Shown here piece by piece: positions 36,100-43,744 of a stretch of 64,000 nucleotides of DNA; the stretch's first letter is position 1, and each line of letters starts with the position of its first letter. Position numbers and translations under genes: made by a program. This DNA is from Arachnia propionica (GTDB lineage Bacteria; Actinomycetota; Actinomycetes; Propionibacteriales; Propionibacteriaceae), in assembly GCF_037055325.1 (NCBI RefSeq), contig NZ_CP146373.1:3038001-3102000 (forward strand), written 5' to 3'. The notes beneath the pieces were generated by a model, which worked only from the letters and a program-made list of their open reading frames with translations, ran no database searches and was not told the origin of the DNA.

Positions 36100-36190
36100 A
36101 ACCCGGCAGGGCCGCTCCTGCGAAGCCCACCCACCTCTTCTCAACCACCGAAGAGCCGCAGGGGCCCTGCCGGGTTCTTTATTCTTTTCT
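36100..36190 (+). terminator. Complex terminator of the pdu operon
   Basis: AACCCGGCAGGGCC at 36100-36113 pairs with GGCCCTGCCGGGTT at 36163-36176. The stem continues inward (CCTGCG with CGCAGG) and holds a second hairpin (CTCTTC with GAAGAG, about 36135-36155). A T-rich run (TTCTTTATTCTTTT) follows. It lies 6 bp after the malate dehydrogenase stop. Confidence 0.85.
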
Positions 36191-36234
36191 GACGCCGGAA
36201 GGATTCCCGGGAACCGGTCGCGAAGGAGGTCGCC

Positions 36235-36363
36235 GTGCCAGTTCGTCGTGCCGTGGCAGCCGGCACGACCCACACCGTGGGGCTTCGCGTCGACGGCACC
36301 GTGGTCGCAACCGGTGGCAACAGCCACGGCCAACTCGAAGTCGACTCCTGGCGCCTCGGTTGA
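36235..36363 (+). pseudogene. RCC1-like repeat remnant
   Basis: 42 codons from GTG 36235 behind GAAGGAGGT. The sequence AAGTTHTVGLRVDGTVVATG, followed by NSHGQLEVDSW, is one blade of an RCC1-type propeller of the kind found in secreted actinobacterial proteins. A functional propeller needs several blades, so this is a leftover of a larger gene. It marks the border between the pdu locus and the toxin island. Confidence 0.6.
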
Positions 36364-36484
36364 TGTCCGGCTCCACCGACGTCTCGGAACCGAACCGGCT
36401 CGTATCCAGGATCTCCGGTGCACATCTCGCCCGCCATGGAGGAGAACACCGATGACATCGAATTGATCGCGGTTATCGCAGGAT

Positions 36485-36502
36485 GTCATCCTTTTGGATG
36501 AC
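36485..36502. other. Small hairpin in the gap before the toxin genes
   Basis: GTCATCC at 36485-36491 and GGATGAC at 36496-36502 flank TTTT. The surrounding region, about 36364-36690, is less GC-rich than its neighbours and carries no gene that can be supported. The hairpin could be a weak terminator or part of a promoter region. Confidence 0.4.
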
Positions 36503-36693
36503 TTGACTTGTTGCGAGGACATGGAGAAGCGGGGCGTTGTCGCTTTTCGGGGACGTTTGAGCTGAATCGGCGGGACGCAGCTTGTATTTGATGCTTCAAA
36601 GGTGGTTGTGGGGTGGCGACGTGGTGGGTAAGGGTATGGGGACCTCAATTTTTCGTGCGTGAGGAATTGTTCTTCCGGAAGGGGTGCTTCGCG

Positions 36694-36870
36694 GTGAAGT
36701 TCACAACGAGGAGTGACGCCCCGGTGGCACTGGAACTGTCCTCATCCACGGAATCAGAGGATGTGGAGTGTTGGCGAGGTGGGTGCGCGAGGCTGCTGAG
36801 CCATTACATGAATTCCATGAAACCGGTCGACGGGCTCGAAAGGATCGAACAGTGGATCATTTCCGGCTAA
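36694..36870 (+). CDS. Small hypothetical protein
   Basis: 58 residues from GTG 36694; a longer frame from 36613 is open. It contains three Ser/Glu-rich and two Cys-containing short segments (DVECWRGGCARLL) and ends IEQWIISG. No family is recognised. It lies 18 bp before the ESX-type toxin gene and could be its partner or chaperone. Coding status is uncertain. Confidence 0.35.
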   Translation: MKFTTRSDAPVALELSSSTESEDVECWRGGCARLLSHYMNSMKPVDGLERIEQWIISG

Positions 36871-36888
36871 ACAAGAAAGTGGTGTGTG

Positions 36889-37611
36889 ATGGGTGAGCAG
36901 CCGCAGTCGGGTGACGGGTTGGTGATGCCGGAGGCGTTTCCGTGTAAGAGTAAGGATATTAATGCGGAGAATGTGAGGTCCGCGTCCGGGAAACTGAAGT
37001 CCATGGGACAAACGATTGATTCTCGGATGGATGCGATTGTTGGGTTGTGGAATGGTTTACCGGCTGTGTATGTGGCTCCGGAAGCGGAGCAGGCGTATGG
37101 GTTGATGGCTCCGGCGGCGACGGCGTCGGAGACGATTAAGACGAAGTTTGAGAAGGCTTCTAGTGCGTTGGATGATTTCGCTGGTGCGATAGAACCGGTC
37201 AAGGGTGAGCTTGAGGCGTTGGAGGAGGAGGCTGCTTCGTTTCGTAGCGCCACGTTGTCGGAGTATGGGGATACGTGGCGGGATCATCAGGAGGTGGTGG
37301 ATCGTAACAACGCGTTGTTGGGGCGTTACGCGAAGGTGGTGGAGACTCTCACCACAGCGGCTGCGGCGTGCGCGAATACGATTAATGGGTTGCTGGATGG
37401 GGTAGAGCTGCCCGCGGTGGAGGGGATCTCGGCGGATGCGCTCATGCAGTCCGGGGAGATGATGCCCTGGGGCGCGCCGGTGGAGAAGAACCGTACACTG
37501 TGCGGAATCGGTGGGTCACGGGGTGCAGAGCTTCGCGAAGAACACCTGGGACGGTTTCAAGGCCATGGCTGGGATCGGTGCGGATGGGTCGTGGTCGTGG
37601 GAGAACGCTAG
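36889..37611 (+). CDS. ESX/T7SS-type toxin, N-terminal secretion part (before frameshift)
   Basis: From ATG 36889 (GTG 36886 is also open) the first 203 residues form a helical WXG-like secretion domain (IVGLWNGLPAVYVAPEAEQ near residue 50) with long coiled-coil segments. The sequence stays coherent to EKNRT at about 37497. Past that point the frame encodes nonsense, while the frame at 37511 continues the protein. Removing one base near 37498 would join them as NRTCAESVGHGVQSF. Codon use is G/T-ending, unlike the pdu genes, suggesting acquisition. Confidence 0.65.
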   Translation: MGEQPQSGDGLVMPEAFPCKSKDINAENVRSASGKLKSMGQTIDSRMDAIVGLWNGLPAVYVAPEAEQAYGLMAPAATASETIKTKFEKASSALDDFAGAIEPVKGELEALEEEAASFRSATLSEYGDTWRDHQEVVDRNNALLGRYAKVVETLTTAAAACANTINGLLDGVELPAVEGISADALMQSGEMMPWGAPVEKNRTLCGIGGSRGAELREEHLGRFQGHGWDRCGWVVVVGER

Positions 37612-40066
37612 TAACGCGTGGGTGGGGGTTGGGGATTTCGCGTTGTCGGTGTGGGTGGCGAAGAATCCTGTGGTCGCGGCTGGGGTGACGCTTCTTGGGG
37701 GTAGAGATGGGGCCCAGTGGGTGGCGGATCGTTACAAGGTCGTAGCGAAGGCTGTCTCGGGGATGGTGGGTTTTGATTTGGATGCTCACCTTGAGGGTAG
37801 AGACGGATTCCATAAGTGGAAGAAAGACGGTGCCGTGGCCGCCGTGACTGAGTCTGTGCTCAATATTGCTTCTGCTCGTATTCCTGGCGCCGGGCCGGTC
37901 AAGGGTGTTATCGGTGGTACCAAATTGGGTGCTGCGGCACTGACAACGTTGAACCTGGCCACGCGTGCCGCGGACTACGCACTTCCCGGTGGTGGGTGGC
38001 TGATCCGAGGCGGAGTCAAGGTTGTTGATCTGGGATTGGAACAAATCCAGAAACTTCGTTCCAAAACCTCTATTGACCTCACCGACACAGCAGCACCGGG
38101 GCCAGTGAAACCGGGGCCGCTCACTCCCAGCGGACACACCCCCAGTGGTCACGGCGGCGCTCCCCCACACACCACCAGCAGCAGCAGCAACGGCGGCGGG
38201 GGTGTGGGTGGTGTGTCGAAGTCTTCAGGGCCGGGACCCGATTTCCAGGCCCCGGTCAACCCGCGCGGGCCGAGACTCAACCCCCTCCACGGTTTGAACA
38301 ACCTGGATGCCAACAACCCCACCACCGGCACCAGCACCGGTGCGGGCACCGGTGCCAGTCACGCCGGCACCAGCACCGGAAACAGTACGGGTGCCAGCAG
38401 CACAAACACCAGCACCGGCACAGGCAGCGGGTCGGGTAACGGCACGGGCACCACCAGCACCGGCACCGGTTCCGGCCACGCCGGTACAGGTAGCGGCACC
38501 GGTGCAGGCACCGGTTCCGGTCATGCCAGTACAGGCTCCGGTACGGGCACCACAGGCAGTAGTGGCGCAGGCCATGGCAGCACCAACAGCACAGGAAACG
38601 GTACGGGCGCCACCAGCACCGGCAGCGGTTCCAGTCACGCCAGCACCGGCAGCGGCACGGGCACCGGCAGCGGCTCTACTGTGGGCAGTGGTTCCGGTCA
38701 CGCCAGCACCGGCCACGGGTCTGGTGCAGGCAGCGGTGCAAGTCATGCCGGCACAAGCAGTGGTTCCAGTGCAGGCAGTGGTGGTGCAGGTCATAGTGGC
38801 GCTAGCCAGCAGCCCCACGTGAACACCAGCAGCGGTCCACGTCCTGACCCGCTGATCGAGAAACCACGACCCCACCACAACCCAGAAAACAACCCCACCA
38901 GCAACGGCGATACGGAATCCCCTACCAGCGGGAAGAACCCCGAACACCCCCACCCAAAGGATCTATCAACCCCAACAACCAGGAACAATAACGGGGACAC
39001 CCCACACACCCACCACGACCAGGAACACACCGGCCCCTCCAGTCGCGGGAACCCCCACGTACATGACGGCGATTCCACACCAACCAACAACCACAACCCA
39101 CCCACCAAACCCAGCCACTCCACTGATCCCGACCATCCCACCAGCCCGGAACACCCATCCCAGGCTGGTGACGGGTCGTCTCCTACAGGACAGAACACCA
39201 GCCCTGATGCGTCGAAGTTGCCTGATCCACCCACCGTGGAAACCTGGGATGGCAAAGAGATTCCAAACACACTACGCCCGGGCCAGGCCAAAGAAAGATT
39301 CGGAGTCGACTACACCGACGCGGATGTGAAACACGCCTACGACAACGCATTCGACCCAGTGAAGGGGGAACATGTTGACCCGCGTACCGGGGAACCACTC
39401 GTAGAGACCACCCGTGATGGACGAGGACGCGGCTGGGAGATGCGCTACGACCCAGCCACCAAGGATTGGAGTGCCTGGAACAAAGGCGACGGCTACGGGC
39501 GTGCAGGGAAACCTGTCGCGTTCCCCGACTACGATCCAGCGGTAGGGAAGACCTACTCCTCTGGTGATGGCCTGGCTCCCGGAGACCCCCATCCACACAC
39601 CCCGCCCGAAACCCACAACCGAGCCACCGGAACACCAGGCGTGGAACACGTGAACCGAGGCAACACCAACGGCAAGGAGAACCCGAAAATAGAAAACTGG
39701 TTGAAATACCAGGAACAAATCACCGGCTGGAAACGCAACAACAAAGGCGAAATGCCCGAATACACACGCTACGACTCAAATGGCGAACCTGTGCGTATCG
39801 ACGGGCGCACGTGGCGGGGACAACCCCCACAAGAGGTCTACCTCGACGCGAAACGCGGATACCAACGCGTCTACTACGACCCCACCCACACCAAAGGCAT
39901 GCAACAACAGCTGATTGATGAGGCGAAGAGGCAACGCAGGGTACTTCCCCCCGGTGCTAAACTGGAATGGCACATCTCCTCCAGAGAAGGAGCCGACGCC
40001 ATCAGCAGGATCCTGGAAGACGAAGGTATCTACGACGTTGATGTGATCTACACTCCTGAAAGGTGA
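37511..40066 (+). CDS. ESX-type polymorphic toxin, repeat linker and Tox-REase-5-like C-terminus
   Basis: 851 residues in the frame that follows the break at about 37500. Residues 1-190 continue the secretion-associated region. About 190-430 is a Gly/Ser/Thr repeat linker (STGTGSG-type units). About 430-590 is Pro/Asn/His-rich. The last 130 residues carry KYQEQITGWKRNNKG, EVYLDAKRGYQ and PPGAKLEWHISSREGADAI, matching restriction-endonuclease-fold toxin 5. The GTG at 37511 may only look like a start. The toxin probably cleaves nucleic acid in rival cells. The immunity gene follows directly. Confidence 0.7.
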   Translation: MGHGVQSFAKNTWDGFKAMAGIGADGSWSWENASNAWVGVGDFALSVWVAKNPVVAAGVTLLGGRDGAQWVADRYKVVAKAVSGMVGFDLDAHLEGRDGFHKWKKDGAVAAVTESVLNIASARIPGAGPVKGVIGGTKLGAAALTTLNLATRAADYALPGGGWLIRGGVKVVDLGLEQIQKLRSKTSIDLTDTAAPGPVKPGPLTPSGHTPSGHGGAPPHTTSSSSNGGGGVGGVSKSSGPGPDFQAPVNPRGPRLNPLHGLNNLDANNPTTGTSTGAGTGASHAGTSTGNSTGASSTNTSTGTGSGSGNGTGTTSTGTGSGHAGTGSGTGAGTGSGHASTGSGTGTTGSSGAGHGSTNSTGNGTGATSTGSGSSHASTGSGTGTGSGSTVGSGSGHASTGHGSGAGSGASHAGTSSGSSAGSGGAGHSGASQQPHVNTSSGPRPDPLIEKPRPHHNPENNPTSNGDTESPTSGKNPEHPHPKDLSTPTTRNNNGDTPHTHHDQEHTGPSSRGNPHVHDGDSTPTNNHNPPTKPSHSTDPDHPTSPEHPSQAGDGSSPTGQNTSPDASKLPDPPTVETWDGKEIPNTLRPGQAKERFGVDYTDADVKHAYDNAFDPVKGEHVDPRTGEPLVETTRDGRGRGWEMRYDPATKDWSAWNKGDGYGRAGKPVAFPDYDPAVGKTYSSGDGLAPGDPHPHTPPETHNRATGTPGVEHVNRGNTNGKENPKIENWLKYQEQITGWKRNNKGEMPEYTRYDSNGEPVRIDGRTWRGQPPQEVYLDAKRGYQRVYYDPTHTKGMQQQLIDEAKRQRRVLPPGAKLEWHISSREGADAISRILEDEGIYDVDVIYTPER

Positions 40067-40074
40067 CCACGAAC

Positions 40075-40758
40075 ATGACCCACGATCTCGATGACATTTC
40101 CACACGCGGGTGTTGGACACGCCTCAACGAAACCCCGGAAGACATCGCCCGCATGTCCATGCATTTCATGAAAGAATTCTCCACCCGAATCAAGACGGGC
40201 CCCTGGGAACCACTGGAGGGCGAATGGGACGGCACCGAGGAAGACTTGGTCACAGTGGTGAAGAACAATGCGGTAAAGACCGAGGAAGGCAAAATCAGCC
40301 GCGGCGCCGGATACAGCACAACATTGAACAATGACCGCGGCCCTTTGAACACCCACTTCAATGTTTCCGCCGGCGAGGACCAACTCTTCGAACAAGTCGC
40401 CTCACCTTGCTTCACACAGAAGTATTACCACTCGGAGCATGCGTCGGCGGGTGAATTGTGGGACGCATCGGTTCACGCCGCCGTCACCGCCTTCGATCCC
40501 GCATTCGTCACCGGCCAGGAACGAGCCGTTCTTCGCATGACCCGCCGAGGCAGATGGAAGATCCCGTTCGGGTATCGGGTGTGGATCAACGACTGGGTCG
40601 GAACCATCGCCACCCACGCGGAAGGTTTGACCACCGAACGCCTCGGCAACGGCACCCTCATCAAAGTGCCCGACACCTGGCCCGCACAACAAGTCGTCGA
40701 CGCCCTCACCACCACTTTCCAAGCCAACAACCTCGACGAAGTCCCCATCACATGGTGA
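40075..40758 (+). CDS. Immunity protein (Imm52-like), copy 1
   Basis: A 227-residue protein starting 8 bp after the toxin stop. ATG 40075 is chosen over GTG 40063 because in the second copy the same GTG is GTA while the ATG is kept. It is a soluble alpha/beta protein with Trp-rich segments (GPWEPLEGEWDGTEEDL, GYRVWINDWVGTIATHAEG). Position and partner fit Imm52, the immunity family of Tox-REase-5; family membership is judged by eye. It would neutralise the toxin in the cytoplasm. Confidence 0.7.
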   Translation: MTHDLDDISTRGCWTRLNETPEDIARMSMHFMKEFSTRIKTGPWEPLEGEWDGTEEDLVTVVKNNAVKTEEGKISRGAGYSTTLNNDRGPLNTHFNVSAGEDQLFEQVASPCFTQKYYHSEHASAGELWDASVHAAVTAFDPAFVTGQERAVLRMTRRGRWKIPFGYRVWINDWVGTIATHAEGLTTERLGNGTLIKVPDTWPAQQVVDALTTTFQANNLDEVPITW

Positions 40759-40797
40759 CACCGCCCCACACCCCCTAGAGGGGAAACAAGGCACACC

Positions 40798-41253
40798 ATG
40801 CCCGCACTGACCACCGAAGAATTCACCACATGGGCCAACCGCCTCACAGGCCTCCCCTGGCCCATGACCACCGAGGAATTCGCAACAATCGCGACAGGCG
40901 AGTTCGGTTGGACCATCTTTGACGGTAAACAGGTGCTGGCCATCACTCTCCCGAATTATTCCGAACGCGTTTTTGTTGGAAAGACAAGCGAAGAGGAAGT
41001 TCGAAAGATTCATTTTCCATTAGCTAGAACTAAAACGGAAAACCGAGATTCTGAAATAGAGTTGAATGATCTGTTTGCTAGCTATGCAAAAGTCGGCACA
41101 GAGACTTGGGGGAACCCAGCCAAGACAGAGCATGGCCAAAAGTCTTTGATGACATGGACCCATCCGGCCAGCTGCATACTGAAGATCGTCCGCACACGAT
41201 CCTTGGTATTGTTCACCTTCTACACTCCACAAGGAGCCCGCTACTACGAGTAA
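40798..41253 (+). CDS. Hypothetical protein, possible DUF6301-type immunity-associated protein
   Basis: A 151-residue soluble protein starting MPALTTEEFTTWANRLTGL, with WPMTTEEFATIATGEFGW and a Thr/Tyr-rich end. It resembles the actinobacterial DUF6301 family that lies beside polymorphic-toxin immunity genes, but the assignment is uncertain. A repeat of its first few codons occurs after the second immunity copy (43547). Third-codon GC drops at about 40960-41110, unlike the flanks. Confidence 0.5.
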   Translation: MPALTTEEFTTWANRLTGLPWPMTTEEFATIATGEFGWTIFDGKQVLAITLPNYSERVFVGKTSEEEVRKIHFPLARTKTENRDSEIELNDLFASYAKVGTETWGNPAKTEHGQKSLMTWTHPASCILKIVRTRSLVLFTFYTPQGARYYE

Positions 41254-41255
41254 CC

Positions 41256-41366
41256 ACCACACTCAAACAACACATCCCCACCAGAAAAGAAGCCAACACC
41301 ATCACCAGCATCTTGGCGAAGGAGAAAATCTATGGCGTTGATGTGATCTACACTCCTGAAAGGTAA
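41256..41366 (+). pseudogene. Orphan toxin C-terminal tail
   Basis: In the frame ending at TAA 41366 the sequence reads HIPTRKEANTITSILAKEKI and then YGVDVIYTPER. This matches the last 33 residues of the toxin at 40066 (HISSREGADAISRILEDEGI and YDVDVIYTPER). The following bases, including the immunity start, are also repeated. It is the remains of a second toxin cassette. Confidence 0.7.
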
Positions 41367-41579
41367 CCACGAACATGACCCACGATCTCGATGACATTTC
41401 CGTGTATGCGTGTTGGACACGCCTCAGCGAAACACCGGAAGACATCGCCCGCATGTCCATGCGTTTCATGAAAGAATTCTCCACCCGACTTGAGACGGGC
41501 CCCTGGGAACCACTGGAGGGCGAATGGGACGGCACCGAGGAAGACTTGGTCACAGTGGTGAAGAACAATGCGGTAAAGA

Positions 41580-43005
41580 GGCTCATCGCAAATGAGGGTG
41601 TAGGTGGTTCCTGAAGCCGCTGGTCTCAAGCAGCGACCGGGCGATGTAGTTCGTCAGGTTCCGGAACCCCAAGGCCGATCCGCGGAGGTGCTCGAGGCGG
41701 CCGTTGATTGCCTCCGTGGGGCCGTTGCTGGTGCCGGGGCGGTCGAAGAACGCGAGGATGTCGGCGGCGCGCTGCTTCAGGGTGCGGCCGAGGCGGCGCA
41801 GCTCGACGAGCCGGTTTGGGACACTAGTGGTCAGCGAGTCGATGACGGACTGCATGAGGAACTTTCCGAGTTTGCGGTCGGGTTCCCGGTAGGCGGTGAC
41901 CATCCGCTGGTAGATGCCCCAGCTCGCCTCGACCTCGACATGCTGCTCGTCGGCGAACAGTGCTTTCAGGCGTGTCTGCTGCTTCTCGGTGAGCAGGCCG
42001 GCGCCGGTGTGGAGGGTGCGGCGGGCCTTGTATAGCGGATCGTCCTTCCGGCCCCGCCGCCCGAATACGTCGCGCTGGATCCGGCGACGGCACTGGTCCA
42101 GCGCGTCGCCGGCAAGACGGACGACGTGGAATGGATCTATCACCGTCACCGCGTCGGGCAGCTCCTCGCTGGCGGCGGTCTTGAACCCGGTGAACCCGTC
42201 CATCGTGACGACCTCGACCCCGTCCCGCCAACCCTGGACTCGGGCGGCGAGCCAGGTCTTGAATACGCTCTTGGAGCGCCCCTCGACCATGTCCAGCAGC
42301 CGCGAGGGGCCCGTCTTCTCACGCACCGGGGTGAGGTCGATGATGACGGTGACGTACTTGTCCCCGGACCTCGTGTGGCGCCAGACGTGCTCGTCGACGC
42401 CGAGCACCCGAACCCCGTCGAACCGGCCGGGGTCATCGATGAGCACGCGGCGTCCCTCGGCGAGGACCGCATCATTGGCCGTGTGCCAGGACACCCCCAG
42501 CCCTGCGGCGACCCGGGACACAGTGAGGTGGTCGATCACGATCCCTTCCAGCGCCCACCGCATCCCGCGACGAGACAGCTTCGCCCGCTCCGCCGCCGCA
42601 GCAGTGAGGTCCTCGCGCCAGGAGCGCCCGCACCCAAAACACTTGTATCGGCGGACGCGGACCAGCAGCATGGTCGGGCGGTACCCGAACGGCTCATGCG
42701 CGAGCTGTCGCGTGTCCGTCCCGCGGGAGAGCGCCCTGCTGCCGCAGCCCCGGCACCACGGATCTGGTTCAGCGACCCGGCACTCGATCACCGCCCGATC
42801 CGGGGCCAGCCGCTGGCCGACGGCCACGAGGCCGAGCTCGTCGAGACGGCAGAACACAGTCAGGTCAGGGGTCACGAAGGTAGCATGGAGCACGTCGAGG
42901 TCTTCCAACAGATGGTCAGTGTGAGAACTTCCATCATCGGAAGGCCTCGACCCTCATCCCGGCACCGACGCGCTCAGCCAGCTACCCACTCATCTGCGAA
43001 GAGCC
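41580..43005. mobile_element. ISL3-family insertion sequence
   Basis: 1426 bp with imperfect terminal inverted repeats of about 25 bp (GGCTCATCGCAAATGAGGG left, GGCTCTTCGCAGATGAGTG right on the opposite strand). It is flanked by an 8-bp direct repeat, GGTAAAGA, at 41572-41579 and 43006-43013. An 8-bp duplication is usual for ISL3. Clean duplication and an intact transposase suggest recent arrival. Confidence 0.93.
41583..42908 (-). CDS. ISL3-family transposase
   Basis: A 441-residue protein, full length for ISL3. The N-terminal zinc-binding region (CRVAEPDPWCRGCGS, RRYKCFGCGRSW) and helix-turn-helix (LTVSRVAAGLGVSWHTAND) are followed by the DDE domain with GVDEHVWRH, VTMDGFTGFK and VIDPFHVVRLA. 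The C-terminal NGPTEAINGRLEHLRGSALG-type segment is also present. The stop lies inside the left terminal repeat. Confidence 0.95.
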   Translation of the reverse strand: MEDLDVLHATFVTPDLTVFCRLDELGLVAVGQRLAPDRAVIECRVAEPDPWCRGCGSRALSRGTDTRQLAHEPFGYRPTMLLVRVRRYKCFGCGRSWREDLTAAAAERAKLSRRGMRWALEGIVIDHLTVSRVAAGLGVSWHTANDAVLAEGRRVLIDDPGRFDGVRVLGVDEHVWRHTRSGDKYVTVIIDLTPVREKTGPSRLLDMVEGRSKSVFKTWLAARVQGWRDGVEVVTMDGFTGFKTAASEELPDAVTVIDPFHVVRLAGDALDQCRRRIQRDVFGRRGRKDDPLYKARRTLHTGAGLLTEKQQTRLKALFADEQHVEVEASWGIYQRMVTAYREPDRKLGKFLMQSVIDSLTTSVPNRLVELRRLGRTLKQRAADILAFFDRPGTSNGPTEAINGRLEHLRGSALGFRNLTNYIARSLLETSGFRNHLHPHLR

Positions 43006-43546
43006 GGTAAAGACCGAGGAAGGCAAAATCAGCCGCGGCGCCGGATACAGCATCACCTTACTCAACGGCACTGACTCTTTGAACACCGATTTCAATGTGC
43101 GAGCTGGCACGGAGCGGCTCATCGAACGAATCGCTTCGCCCAAGTTTTCACAGGATTTCTATCACTCGGAGCATGCTTCGGCGGGTGAATTGTGGGATGC
43201 ATCGATTCACGCCGCCGTCATAGCTTTCGACCCCGCATTCGTCACCGGCCAGGAAATGACCATCCTCATGATGACCCGCCGAGGCGGCTGGAAGATCTCG
43301 TTCGGGTATCGGGTGTGGATCAACGACTGGGTCGGAACCATCGCCACCCACGCGGAAGGTTTGACCACCGCACGCCTCGGCAACGGCACCCTCATCAAAG
43401 TGCCCGACACCTGGCCCGCACAACAAGTCGTCGACGCCCTCACCGAAACCTTCCAAACCAACAACCTCGACGAAGTCCCCATCACATGGTGACACCACCC
43501 GGCCCGCGAACCAGAAAAGACAACCCAGCAGTACCTACAGCACGCC

Positions 43547-43573
43547 ATGACCGCACTGACCACCAAATCTTGG
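43547..43573 (+). pseudogene. Start of a second copy of the 40798 gene
   Basis: ATGACCGCACTGACCACC at 43547 matches the first codons of the gene at 40798 (ATGCCCGCACTGACCACC), at the same relative position after the immunity gene. The similarity ends within about nine codons. The cassette was therefore duplicated and its end replaced by the sequence leading to the WD40 gene. Confidence 0.5.
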
Positions 43574-43744
43574 GGTTTCCCTGTTTGGTGGGCATTGTCC
43601 CAGCACCTCCTGACTCGTCCGGGTGAAAGCTGTTCCAGGAAGTCCCGATTCACCCGCAGCCGGCATCAATCACCACACAAGCGGCGTCACAACGACAAGA
43701 CGGAGGCAACCTCAGAACTATCATCGCCTGCAGGAGGTGAGACG

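Larger units (their letters stand above)
41375..43492 (+). pseudogene. Immunity protein copy 2, split by an insertion sequence
   Basis: The gene begins at ATG 41375 and is nearly identical to copy 1 for 204 bp. It is interrupted at 41579 and resumes at 43014 in the same frame after the element, ending at 43492. Joining 41375-41579 to 43014-43492 restores one uninterrupted protein of about 227 residues (NNAVKTEEGKISRGAGY at the junction). The 3' half has diverged from copy 1 mainly at about 43060-43150, suggesting specificity for a related toxin. Insertion should inactivate it. Confidence 0.85.

Noticed and set aside
33107-36148. A 1013-codon open frame on the minus strand opposite pduO, pduP and malate dehydrogenase
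   Set aside because: It is the antisense shadow of strongly conserved genes with high third-position GC, and its translation is low-complexity His/Arg/Gly-rich without any domain.
38320-38800. Gly/Ser/Thr-rich DNA repeats considered as a separate repeat element
   Set aside because: They encode the flexible linker of the toxin and stay in one frame; no evidence of a mobile or regulatory repeat.
43547-43744. A longer N-terminus for the WD40-only protein
   Set aside because: The frame starts in cassette debris similar to the gene at 40798, while a strong ribosome-binding site precedes ATG 43745.
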